DNA of 32,925 bases from an uncultured Pirellulaceae bacterium (GTDB taxonomy: Bacteria; Planctomycetota; Planctomycetia; Pirellulales; Pirellulaceae), in the NCBI GenBank assembly GCA_937981585.1, contig CALJOA010000135.1:1-32925 (forward strand), given 5' to 3'. Position 1 is the first letter of the stretch. Every line of letters starts with the position of its first letter. The notes below the pieces were generated by a model, which was given only the letters and a program-made list of their open reading frames with translations, ran no database searches and was not told where the DNA came from. The position numbers and the translations under genes were made by a program. Of this stretch, positions 8,858 through 16,609 are shown one piece after another.

Positions 8858-10024
8858 ATGCATGACGCCAAATGGAAATCCGCTTTGCGGCGCAAGCTGC
8901 TCAAATGGTTTGACGAAAACCAGCGGGATTTGCCGTGGCGCAAGAACAAAACGCCATATCGAGTTTGGGTCAGCGAGATCATGCTGCAACAAACTCAGGT
9001 CGCAACGGTCGTTGACTATTACAAGCGATTTATCAAGACATTTCCCACGGTCAAAAAACTTGCCGCGGCAGAAGAAGCCGAAGTCCTCAAGCTGTGGGAA
9101 GGCCTCGGCTACTACCGCCGTGCCAAGCAATTGCATGCCGCAGCCAAAGCCGTAGTCGAGCAGCATGGCGGAAAGTTCCCCACCGATTTTGAATCGGTTC
9201 TCGCACTACCTGGAATCGGCCGCTACACCGCAGGTGCAATTCTTTCCATTTCGCTCGATCAGCAGCAACCGATCCTCGAAGGCAATACGATTCGGCTGTT
9301 CGCCAGATTGATGGAGATTAAGTCAGATCCGCGCAGCACAAGCAATCAAAAATCGCTCTGGGAATTTTCCGAGTCGATTCTTCCGCGAAAGCGCTGCGGC
9401 GATTTCAACCAATCCTTGATGGAGCTTGGTAGTGAAGTCTGTCATCCCAAGCGTCCCCAGTGTTTGATCTGTCCGATCCGCGATCTTTGCCCCACGTCAG
9501 TCAAAGGCTTGCAGGAGTCGATTCCTGTCGCGACCAAGAAAATAGAATACGAAGAGCTCAACGAAGCCATCGTTGTTTTGCAGCGCGGCAATAAGTTCCT
9601 CGTTCGCCAATGCGGCCCCGATGAACGCTGGGCTGGGCTGTGGGACTTTCCCCGGTACGAAATTGGCTCGGCCGCTGAAAAACCAATTGGCGAGAATACA
9701 AAGAAGCCAGCCAAGGCCAGACTGACTCGCGTCAATGCAAACGGAAATCCCGCCCGAGCGATCGAGACTGCGGTCAACCAGGACACCGGGCTGGTCGTTT
9801 CACTGGATAAGTCCGACAAACAACTCAAACACGCCGTCACCAAATACAAAATCAAACTCGACTGTTACATTGCAGGCGAAGTAAGCGGACGGCTCAAAAA
9901 ATCCGCTGGCAAACTCAAATGGATGACGATTGATCAAGTCCACGACTCTCCAATGAGTGTTACCGGAAGAAAGATCGCGTCCTGGATCGGCAAACGGATT
10001 AATGGTAACCCGACGAGGCTGTGA
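8858..10024 (+). CDS. mutY: A/G-specific adenine DNA glycosylase MutY, with Glu at the catalytic Asp position
   Basis: 388 residues from the ATG at 8858; a TTG at 8822 would add 12. MutY removes adenine mispaired with 8-oxoguanine. The helix-hairpin-helix is LPGIGRYTAG (118-127), the catalytic glutamate is Glu40 (SEIMLQQTQV), and the [4Fe-4S] cysteines follow the usual C-x6-C-x2-C-x5-C spacing (CHPKRPQCLICPIRDLC). The conserved aspartate of PILDGN in E. coli MutY (Asp138) is Glu141 here (PILEGN; codon GAA at 9278-9280). The C-terminal Nudix-like 8-oxoG recognition domain is present (WAGLWDFPRYE) and carries a basic insert (about 270-305). The gene stands after leuS with a palindrome between them. 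Confidence 0.93.
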   Translation: MHDAKWKSALRRKLLKWFDENQRDLPWRKNKTPYRVWVSEIMLQQTQVATVVDYYKRFIKTFPTVKKLAAAEEAEVLKLWEGLGYYRRAKQLHAAAKAVVEQHGGKFPTDFESVLALPGIGRYTAGAILSISLDQQQPILEGNTIRLFARLMEIKSDPRSTSNQKSLWEFSESILPRKRCGDFNQSLMELGSEVCHPKRPQCLICPIRDLCPTSVKGLQESIPVATKKIEYEELNEAIVVLQRGNKFLVRQCGPDERWAGLWDFPRYEIGSAAEKPIGENTKKPAKARLTRVNANGNPARAIETAVNQDTGLVVSLDKSDKQLKHAVTKYKIKLDCYIAGEVSGRLKKSAGKLKWMTIDQVHDSPMSVTGRKIASWIGKRINGNPTRL

Positions 10025-10052
10025 TTTTTTCAAAACGTTGCTTGGCAACATC

Positions 10053-10139
10053 AGCGGTTTTGGCGATAGCCACGGTTATTGGCAGTTCAACCAGGGCGAT
10101 AGCCGGCTATCTCCCAAACGGCTGATAAAATCACAACCC
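10053..10139. repeat. Palindromic repeat family R1, copy B (full length)
   Basis: Full-length but diverged copy in the same orientation as the copy at 26813-26876: left arm GTTTTGGCGATAGCCACGG, centre GGCAGTTCAACC, right arm, then the tail GATAAAATCACAACC. It carries about 6 extra bases within the right arm. It lies between the convergent ends of mutY and the minus-strand gene ending at 10183. Confidence 0.85.
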
Positions 10140-10182
10140 GACGCGTCAGCGAGGGCGGCTCTGGAAGTGGTCATTGATCCGT

Positions 10183-10959
10183 TTACGGTTCTTCGATCGG
10201 ATTGAGCGTCATGCCGCCGCTGGCGCGCATGTGAATCTGGTACGTCTTGCCTTCGATCGGCTTGATGTAGGAAGCTTGTCCATGGACCGCGCGAATTCCT
10301 AGCTCTTCCTGCAAGCCGATGTCGTTGCTGACTTTCCAAAAATCGCCCCAGATCTTGTCTTCGAAAGCACGTTTCTGGGCGCTCTTGTAAATCCCTGGTG
10401 CTCCCCCGTTGGCTGATTCCATGTCAAGGCTTTGGCCTTCGGAGGGTTTTTCATTGTCACCGTAGATGCTTTTGAAAACGTACATGGAAGCTGATCGAAG
10501 TTCATCAGCATTTTCAACGTATTTGTCTTCGAAAGAAACAATCCAGCCGTCGACGTAAAGTTTCTCTCCGTAGACAACGTAGTTGCGAGCCGAACCGATT
10601 ATGTCGCCTTGCTCGTTGACTTCGCTGAACTCGACTTCCATGAACGGCTTGCCATCTTCGTCTTTGCCTTTTTCGAGCACCGTTAGATTGGCGACCCGTC
10701 GCTGAATTTTGAGAAGTTTGATTGACGTTTCGAGCCGTTCGTTGTCAATCGTGGCTGCTTCCAGTGCTTCCTCGGTGGCTTGGTGCTTCACCTTGAGTGC
10801 TTCGAGATCGGCAAGCGCCTGTTTGGCTTCCGCTCCCGGTTTGATGTAGTTTGTGTAACCGTACCAGCCGCCAAAGCCGAGAATTGCAAACACACCAACG
10901 AGCAACGTGGTACGGACCGCGCTATTGATTGTTTTCACATTGCCCATGAAGTCTGCCAT
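10183..10959 (-). CDS. Membrane-anchored coiled-coil protein, unknown function
   Basis: 258 residues; I do not recognise a family. A single transmembrane segment (about 17-36, TLLVGVFAILGFGGWYG) is followed by a predicted coiled coil (about 42-92, heptad-like, rich in Ala, Leu, Glu and Lys). The C-terminal soluble domain (95-258) is rich in beta-type sequence (TVLEKGKDEDGKPFMEVEF, YVVYGEKLYVDGWIVSFEDKYV) and ends with YQIHMRASGGMTLNPIEEP. The layout suggests an inner-membrane anchor with an exported or cytoplasmic domain, orientation unknown. GGGA lies five bases before the ATG at 10959. It appears to be a single-gene unit, convergent with mutY. Confidence 0.8.
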   Translation of the reverse strand: MADFMGNVKTINSAVRTTLLVGVFAILGFGGWYGYTNYIKPGAEAKQALADLEALKVKHQATEEALEAATIDNERLETSIKLLKIQRRVANLTVLEKGKDEDGKPFMEVEFSEVNEQGDIIGSARNYVVYGEKLYVDGWIVSFEDKYVENADELRSASMYVFKSIYGDNEKPSEGQSLDMESANGGAPGIYKSAQKRAFEDKIWGDFWKVSNDIGLQEELGIRAVHGQASYIKPIEGKTYQIHMRASGGMTLNPIEEP

Positions 10960-11539
10960 GTCGTTCCCGTCGAATACTTACTAGTAGCTGAATTTGAACC
11001 GGTTACTGTTGAAACTCTACGTCAAGAAACTCGACATGAGAAACCCAAGCATACTTGGTTTCGGCTTGGTGGTTTGTCAAAGTTAAAACTTCGAGTTGAA
11101 ATATTTAGCCGCTTGAGCGGCAGCCTGGGTTTTACTGAAGGAACCGTGGCTATCGCCAAAACGGCTAATCCTGAAATTCAATACGGATAAATCACTAGAT
11201 TTATATTTTGGTCCGCCAGTTAAGGCAAAGGCTATCTAGGTTCCTTTATCGGGATTGGGCTGTCATCGAGCGCACAACAGCTGAAAATATCGGTAAATCC
11301 CGACTTTACTCGACAATCTAATGCACGAATTCGGGGAACTAAATCCGCAGTGGAGAGCCGAGTCTAATAAGGAAAATTCGGTGGACGCTTGGTTGGGATC
11401 AAAGTGATTCTACTGACTCAGAAGAGTCGGCAATGCGAACTGTTTGGCTGTGTTGGAGTTAGGTGTATCCAGCCTCGGAATCGAACTACCCAGAGGCATC
11501 GTGTCAGTTCGGATTTCGAAAGTGAGGGCTTGGATTTCG
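10960..11539. other. Intergenic stretch with one R1 half-copy
   Basis: About 580 bp between the promoter side of the coiled-coil gene and the 3' end of trpC. It contains a small hairpin at 11108-11121 (GCCGC TTGA GCGGC) and an R1 half-copy at 11142-11168. The reading frames here run into neighbouring genes or have no domain. A T-loop-like GTTCGATTCC on the minus strand near 11475-11484 lacks a matching tRNA fold. Confidence 0.5.
11142..11168. repeat. Palindromic repeat family R1, copy C (half)
   Basis: Most of these 27 nt (ACCGTGGCTATCGCCAAAACGGCT) match one arm of the full copy at 22075-22150. The opposite arm and the tail are missing. Confidence 0.75.
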
Positions 11540-12334
11540 TTACGAACTACCCAACAGCTTTTTTACGGCTTCGTCGATGTTGTCGGCTCGCATCAGCGAC
11601 TCTCCGACAAGGATCGCGTCAACATTGTTTTCAGCCATCAACTTTACGTCGTCGTTGGTGAAGATTCCGCTTTCACTGACCATCGCAATATCGTCCGGCA
11701 GACTCTGCTTGACTCGGATGGAGTGATGCAGGTCGATCTCAAAGGTATTGAGGTCTCGGTTGTTGACACCTACGAGTGAAGGATCGCAAGCCAGCACTGC
11801 ATCGATGTTGGCCGAATCATAAAGCTCAACCAGAGCCGTCATGCCCAGCTCGACGATGACCGAGTGCAAATGTTTCAACTGATCTGGCGAAAGACATTCG
11901 GCAATCAACAGTACTGCATCAGCCCCAGCGGCTCGGGCTTGGTAGACCTGATATTCATCGAGAATGAAATCCTTGCGCAGGACAGGAATATCAACGGCCG
12001 CCCGCACTTGGCTCAAGTATTCGAGTTGGCCTTGAAAGAAGTTTTCGTCAGTAAGCACACTGATGCAAGACGCCCCCGACCGAGCGTAGGCTTTTGCAAT
12101 TTCAACGGGTGAAAAGTCCTCCCGGATGAGGCCTTTGGACGGGCTGGCTTTTTTGACTTCTGCGATCAAGCTGACTTGGTTCGCTTGGTCGGCCGTTGTT
12201 AGCGCGGCCAAAAAATCTCTGGGAGCGTCGGCTTGCTCGGCGCCAGATTTTACATCTTCGATCGGCTTGGCCAATTTTGCATTGGCAATTTCGCCAAGCT
12301 TATAGGTGACGATCTTATCGAGTATGGAGCTCAC
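11540..12334 (-). CDS. trpC: Indole-3-glycerol phosphate synthase
   Basis: 264 residues from the GTG at 12334. It closes the indole ring in tryptophan synthesis (CdRP to indole-3-glycerol phosphate). It is a complete TIM barrel with the family catalytic residues: Glu59 and Lys61 (AEVKKASPSKG), Lys121 (LRKDFI), Glu170 (LVELYD), Asn191 (NNRDL) and Ser222 (SESGI), and a C-terminal phosphate-binding segment (AILVGESLM). An upstream ATG at 12412 would add 26 residues unlike any family member, all inside the preceding gene, so the GTG is preferred. The first 20 bases overlap the end of the SRPBCC gene, which suggests translational coupling. No other trp gene is in the window. Confidence 0.96.
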   Translation of the reverse strand: MSSILDKIVTYKLGEIANAKLAKPIEDVKSGAEQADAPRDFLAALTTADQANQVSLIAEVKKASPSKGLIREDFSPVEIAKAYARSGASCISVLTDENFFQGQLEYLSQVRAAVDIPVLRKDFILDEYQVYQARAAGADAVLLIAECLSPDQLKHLHSVIVELGMTALVELYDSANIDAVLACDPSLVGVNNRDLNTFEIDLHHSIRVKQSLPDDIAMVSESGIFTNDDVKLMAENNVDAILVGESLMRADNIDEAVKKLLGSS

Positions 12335-12899
12335 GATTAGTTTCCGATAGGCTTCCGCCGAGACGGAAATATGACTGTGTATTGAGCCGAGAGCTTGATG
12401 ACGCCTTGGCAATCTTCTCAGCGAAGATCTCAGTCAGACTATCGTGACGGAAACGGAAGATTTTTTCTAGATCCGGTTTCACCATCAACCGATGAATTAG
12501 GCTTCCGCCTCGGGGAATGTAGTGCACGTTGTCCCCGACAATCGTCTTTCCGTCGATTTCCTCGAACGTATGTTCATGGTGCCAACGCTTGTAAGGGCCT
12601 TTGAGCTGTTGATCTACAAAGCGATACGGAGGCTCCCACGCAGAAATCTCCGTCCTCCATTTGATCGGAATCGAGTGTAGTCGAATCTTATAGTCGAGCA
12701 ACGCGCCGGCCTTCATCTCAATCGGAAGCGGCGTCAAGATCTGAAAGTTCAACCACGGGGGAGTGATCCGCTCGAGTTGGCGGGCATCCGAAAAAACATC
12801 AAACACTTCGGCAATTGGCAAATCGACGGTCATCGCCGCTGTCAGAAGATACCCGCCGTCGGGATGCGTTTCGATTTCAATTGAAGAATTTTGACTCAT
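12315..12899 (-). CDS. SRPBCC-family (START-like) protein
   Basis: 194 residues. The sequence fits the SRPBCC / polyketide cyclase-dehydrase fold: MTVDLPIAEVFDVFSDARQLERITPPWLNF in the N-terminal third, then GALLDYKIRLHSIPIKWRTEI, a WEPPYRFVDQQLKGPYKRWHHEHTF strand pair, and a C-terminal helix around FRFRHDSLTEIF. Members bind hydrophobic ligands; the substrate is not readable from sequence. The last 25 or so residues are a polar tail that overlaps the start of trpC by 20 bp. Coupling with trpC may be positional rather than functional. The ATG at 12899 is preceded by GAGAATGAG. Confidence 0.88.
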   Translation of the reverse strand: MSQNSSIEIETHPDGGYLLTAAMTVDLPIAEVFDVFSDARQLERITPPWLNFQILTPLPIEMKAGALLDYKIRLHSIPIKWRTEISAWEPPYRFVDQQLKGPYKRWHHEHTFEEIDGKTIVGDNVHYIPRGGSLIHRLMVKPDLEKIFRFRHDSLTEIFAEKIAKASSSSRLNTQSYFRLGGSLSETNRELHTR

Positions 12900-12985
12900 C
12901 TCATTCTCGCTTAGTGAGTGACTACCTCTTAACCGTCGGGCAGATCACCGATTAACCGAGCGTTTCGAATTGCGTCAGGACACCA

Positions 12986-13951
12986 TTATTGCTTGATCGA
13001 AACTACTTCCCCGCCCCGCCGCGTTGCGAGAGCCCGGAAAAGGGTTTCATCAATGTTGCTGCTTACGAAATGAGCCGAACCATCACCAAGCACGACGTTG
13101 ATCCCACCAGGATGGTAGCTGCGAAAGCTTGAGGCGTGACGTTCGTCACAATTGGGTTCATGCAAAGCTGCTCCCAGTACTCTTGCTCCAGGTTCATCGA
13201 CTTCAGGAACAAATCCAACCCAGGAAACCGTTGCCAGCTCGTTGGTTCGCTCGCCGACGACGACTGTGTTGCTCAGTCCGTCAGTGAACTCGCCGAGCTT
13301 CAACTTGCTGTTTGCAAAGAACGCTCCATTTCCATCAAAGGGATTGTGCTGGATCGTTGTTGAACCAAAACAACCCGAGTAGTTGCTTCTTCCAACCCAA
13401 CGCTCGTTGTGGTCGTGTTCGGGTTCAGGGTCGTGAAACGAATTTCTCAACTGGCCGTCGTGGTGGTCATGCTCGTCTTCAACGTGGTGGTCATGCTCGT
13501 CTTCCACGTGTACATCCAGATTGACCAGTTCGGCCTCCGGATCTGATGGGCAAATGTAAAACGGAATGACGGTTTTAATTATCTCTTCATGATGGTGAGC
13601 GTCGATTGCGACAGCCAGGTTGATCTGTTCGTGGACGCTTTGTTGTTCCATTTGTGGAAGGATAAACGCTGACCAGCCCCACCCGGGTTCGCCAAGCATG
13701 TTTGCTGAGTGGGCATCTGTATGGGACGCAGTGGTCGACATGGTCGTCGTCCAGCCGGGCGGGAAAACTTGATGGGCGCTCTCGTAGTTGAGCAGCGCCA
13801 GCCCGATCTGACGTGTGTTGTTGGCACACTCAATTCTCCGGGCGGCTTCGCGGACTTGTTGAACTGCTGGAAGCAACATGCCAATCAAAATACCGATGAT
13901 GGCAATCACGACAAGCAGTTCTACCAGTGTGAACGCGTTTCTGTTTTTCAT
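12986..13951 (-). CDS. DUF1559 pseudopilin-like protein with His/Asp/Glu-rich insert
   Basis: 321 residues from the ATG at 13951 (AAGG five bases upstream; a GTG at 13969 would add six). The N-terminus is a type IV prepilin-like signal, NAFTLVELLVVIAIIGILIGMLLPAVQQ, with Glu five after the cleavage point, followed by VREAARRIECANNTRQIGLAL. The C-terminus has the HPGGINVVLGDGSAHFVS motif of DUF1559. This family is greatly expanded in planctomycetes; individual functions are mostly unknown and they are thought to be type II secretion or pilus-like surface components. An unusual insert of roughly 35 residues holds repeated EDEHDHH and EPEHDH motifs that could bind divalent metals. Confidence 0.93.
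   Translation of the reverse strand: MKNRNAFTLVELLVVIAIIGILIGMLLPAVQQVREAARRIECANNTRQIGLALLNYESAHQVFPPGWTTTMSTTASHTDAHSANMLGEPGWGWSAFILPQMEQQSVHEQINLAVAIDAHHHEEIIKTVIPFYICPSDPEAELVNLDVHVEDEHDHHVEDEHDHHDGQLRNSFHDPEPEHDHNERWVGRSNYSGCFGSTTIQHNPFDGNGAFFANSKLKLGEFTDGLSNTVVVGERTNELATVSWVGFVPEVDEPGARVLGAALHEPNCDERHASSFRSYHPGGINVVLGDGSAHFVSSNIDETLFRALATRRGGEVVSIKQ
13460..13507 (-). repeat. 24-bp tandem duplication encoding the His/Asp-rich repeat
   Basis: Two adjacent 24-bp units at 13460-13483 and 13484-13507 differ by one base. Each encodes an eight-residue VEDEHDHH unit of the pseudopilin-like protein. A third, degenerate HDPEPEHDH unit follows about 10 residues later. Confidence 0.85.
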
Positions 13952-14223
13952 CTGAGCCTTGTCGTGCACTCAATTCGTTAGGAAAAATATCATCGGCTAG
14001 GAAAGACGTGGCAAGAAATAGTTCTGAAAAAATCTAGAACAGCCTGCGCCTTCAACTGACGGGCGAAGTTGTAATTTTTTTGTTCAGGTGAACAAGTCGC
14101 AATCGCATGACTGTGTTTGGTTAGTGGTTTTCAAATTAGTAAGGGCAACGATAATGACCGTCTTGATACTTGTAGTAGGTTTCGATTCCTTCACTTCCGA
14201 ATTTTTTTAAGTGGGCTGAGTCC

Positions 14224-15012
14224 ATGAGTAAAAATCCTTTTGATATCTCCGGAAAAGTCGCATTGGTGACTGGTGCAAGTCGTGGTTTGGGGCTTGGGTT
14301 TGCAAAATCGCTTGCCAAAGCCGGTGTCAATCTTGCAATTACTAGTCGTTCGCTGGAATCGTTGGAGGCTCCAGCCAAAGAGCTGGAAGCTCTTGGTGTA
14401 AAGGTTCACAAAGTCGTACTTGATGTGCGAGATCAACAAAGCATCAAAGACGCCGTCGCCTCGGTAATCGAGAAGTTTGGATGCATTGATATCTTGATGA
14501 ACAACGCCGGCTGCAACGTTCGCAAGCCGGCACTAGAGGTTGAATGGGATGACTGGAATTTGATTCTGGAAACCAATCTTCGCGGCGTGTTCTTCGTTGC
14601 CCAGGAAGTTGCCCGGCACATGTCGACCAAAAAATATGGGCGAATCATCAACATTGGATCGGTGACGTGCGTTGCCGGTTATGCCGGGTTGGGGCCATAC
14701 GGTGCCAGTCGCGGCGGCACGAAACAGTTGACGATGAGTTTGGCCCACGATTGGGGCGAGTACGGGATCACCGTTAACTGTCTTGCCCCAGGTTGGTTCA
14801 AGACGGATCAGAACAAAGTGATGTACGAGCAAGAGGGCTGGGTCGATTATCTCTGCGAGCGAATTCCGCTTGGACGTCCCGGTTCGCCCGGAGATCTGGA
14901 AGGCGCTTTGCTGTTGTTGGCTTCCGATGCAAGTGCGTACATCACTGGCCAGACGTTATTGGTCGACGGTGGAATCTCGGTCGGAGCGGTTCGAGCTACT
15001 GTTGCGAAGTAA
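14224..15012 (+). CDS. Short-chain dehydrogenase/reductase with Arg at the catalytic Lys position
   Basis: 262 residues, a typical classical SDR. The Rossmann motif is TGASRGLG (16-23) with Arg20, which suggests NADP(H) preference. NNAG is at 93-96, and the catalytic positions are Asn118 (TNLRG), Ser146 (IGSV) and Tyr159. The expected lysine of YxxxK is Arg163 (YGASRGG; codon CGC at 14710-14712). The closest general resemblance is to gluconate 5-dehydrogenase and 3-oxoacyl-ACP reductase-type SDRs, with PGWFKTD and the final ITGQTLLVDGG. The substrate is not assignable. It is a lone plus-strand gene between two minus-strand units. No strong ribosome binding site precedes the ATG. Confidence 0.92.
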   Translation: MSKNPFDISGKVALVTGASRGLGLGFAKSLAKAGVNLAITSRSLESLEAPAKELEALGVKVHKVVLDVRDQQSIKDAVASVIEKFGCIDILMNNAGCNVRKPALEVEWDDWNLILETNLRGVFFVAQEVARHMSTKKYGRIINIGSVTCVAGYAGLGPYGASRGGTKQLTMSLAHDWGEYGITVNCLAPGWFKTDQNKVMYEQEGWVDYLCERIPLGRPGSPGDLEGALLLLASDASAYITGQTLLVDGGISVGAVRATVAK

Positions 15013-15154
15013 TCCAACACTGAGGTTCAAGAAGCTAGATACTCAAACTGAGCACGCTGCGAACGGTAATTCTGTAAAACAGGCACTCTTACTCTTGCCC
15101 GTTAAGACATGCGATCTTGTGAGTGTTGGGACGTCGAACAAATCAATGGTTCGG

Positions 15155-15214
15155 GACAGGGTAAACATGATTGACATGATCGCGCAGCATCTTTTTGATC
15201 ATGTCAATCCTGTC
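15155..15214. repeat. Hairpin with 13-bp perfect stem after the SDR gene
   Basis: GATTGACATGATC (15169-15181) and its exact inverse (15197-15209) enclose a 15-nt loop. A further GACAGG/CTGTC pair is offset by an 8-nt bulge (15155-15160 and 15210-15214). It lies between the convergent ends of the SDR gene and dapL. It may terminate or stabilise transcripts. The extended, modular form looks more like a dispersed repeat than a simple terminator. Confidence 0.8.
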
Positions 15215-15291
15215 TTCAAGTTTCATTTCTAATGTATGAGTATAACCTTGCGCTTTTTTCGCTTGATCAGAAACCCCTGTCAAGTTAACAA

Positions 15292-16533
15292 CTAAACGCT
15301 TGTCGAAACCGATTTCTGAATTCGCTCGATTGCTTCCTTGGTGTTCTCAACGCTGCTAAATGCGCTGAGTCTGAAATAGCCTTCGCCCGAAGCACCAAAT
15401 CCGCTTCCGGGTGTTCCGACGATGTGTGACTTTTGGAGCAACTCATCAAAGAATTCCCAGCTCGTCGTCGAGCCTGGAGTTTTCAGCCAAACATAGGGAG
15501 CGTTGATCCCGCCGTGAATCTCAAACCCGGCGGCTGTCAGTCCCTCACGCAGAAGTTTAGCGTTGTTCATGTAGAACGCGATCAAATCGGCGATCTGCTG
15601 TTTTCCCTCAGGTGAGTAAGCCGCCGCGGCTCCGCGTTGAATCGGATACGAAACGCCGTTGAATTTCGTGCAGTGGCGACGATTCCACAACGGATGAACC
15701 AACTGCTCGGTTCCGTCTTTGCAGGTTCCTTTAAGTGTTTTCGGGATAACCGTGAAGGCACACCGAGTACCGGTGAAGCCCGCCGTTTTACTGAAACTTC
15801 GAAGCTCAATCGCCACGTCGCGAGCGCCGTCGATTTCGAAAATCGAACGCGGAACGTCTTCTTCAGAGATAAACGCTTCGTAAGCCGCATCGTAAAAGAT
15901 GATTGCGTTGTGCTCTTTGGCGTACGCGACCCACTTTTCCAGCATCGCCCGAGACGCAACGGTTCCGGTTGGATTGTTGGGGTAACAAAGATAGATCAAA
16001 TCGACATGCTCGGTCGGTAGCTCAGGTTCAAAATTCGACTCAGCCGTAACGGGCATGTAAATCAGTTTGCCGTAGCGGCCTTGGTCGTCGGCGTCGCCTG
16101 TGTGGCCGGCCATAACGTTGGTGTCAACGTAGACAGGGTAAACCGGATCAAGAACGGCAATCACATTGTCATCGCCGAAAACGTCGAGAAGGTTTCCTGA
16201 ATCACACTTGGAACCATCAGACACAAAAATCTCGTCAGCGCTAACGTCGATACCTCGGTCCTGATAATCGTTCTTGGCGATTGCTTCACGAAGGAAATCG
16301 TATCCTTGCTCGGGCCCGTATCCGCGAAACGAACTCTTGACCGCCATTTCGTCAACGGCGGCGTGCATCGCGGTGATGATGGCAGGACAAAGCGGTTGGG
16401 TCACGTCGCCGATTCCCATCTTGATCACGTTGGCCTCGGGATTGGCTTCGCAGAATGCTCTGACGCGACGTCCGATTTCTGGGAACAAATAGCCGGCTTG
16501 AAGCTTCAGGTAGTTTTCGTTGATTCGCGCCAT
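15292..16533 (-). CDS. dapL: LL-diaminopimelate aminotransferase
   Basis: 413 residues from the ATG at 16533; an upstream in-frame start would add 33 residues with no family counterpart. It converts tetrahydrodipicolinate to LL-diaminopimelate in one PLP-dependent step, feeding lysine and peptidoglycan precursors. The start [20 protein letters not shown], the [10 protein letters not shown] segment (105-114), NNPTG (186-190), YDAAYEAF (214-221) and the PLP lysine Lys249 ([12 protein letters not shown]) are hallmarks of the DapL family, found in plants, chlamydiae and planctomycetes. It follows the CPBP protease gene on the same strand with a 76-bp gap, so co-transcription is possible. Confidence 0.97.
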   Translation of the reverse strand: MARINENYLKLQAGYLFPEIGRRVRAFCEANPEANVIKMGIGDVTQPLCPAIITAMHAAVDEMAVKSSFRGYGPEQGYDFLREAIAKNDYQDRGIDVSADEIFVSDGSKCDSGNLLDVFGDDNVIAVLDPVYPVYVDTNVMAGHTGDADDQGRYGKLIYMPVTAESNFEPELPTEHVDLIYLCYPNNPTGTVASRAMLEKWVAYAKEHNAIIFYDAAYEAFISEEDVPRSIFEIDGARDVAIELRSFSKTAGFTGTRCAFTVIPKTLKGTCKDGTEQLVHPLWNRRHCTKFNGVSYPIQRGAAAAYSPEGKQQIADLIAFYMNNAKLLREGLTAAGFEIHGGINAPYVWLKTPGSTTSWEFFDELLQKSHIVGTPGSGFGASGEGYFRLSAFSSVENTKEAIERIQKSVSTSV

Positions 16534-16609
16534 CGGTTTCTCTAGTCTTGGAAAGGTTAAGTTGTTTGGTTTGTGTTTTTCAATTTGCGATAAACCAAGC
16601 CGATCATGA

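Noticed and set aside
11440-11500. Possible tRNA, from a T-loop-like GTTCGATTCC on the minus strand
   Set aside because: The surrounding bases do not form a T-arm stem, and no acceptor or anticodon arm can be paired at the correct spacing.
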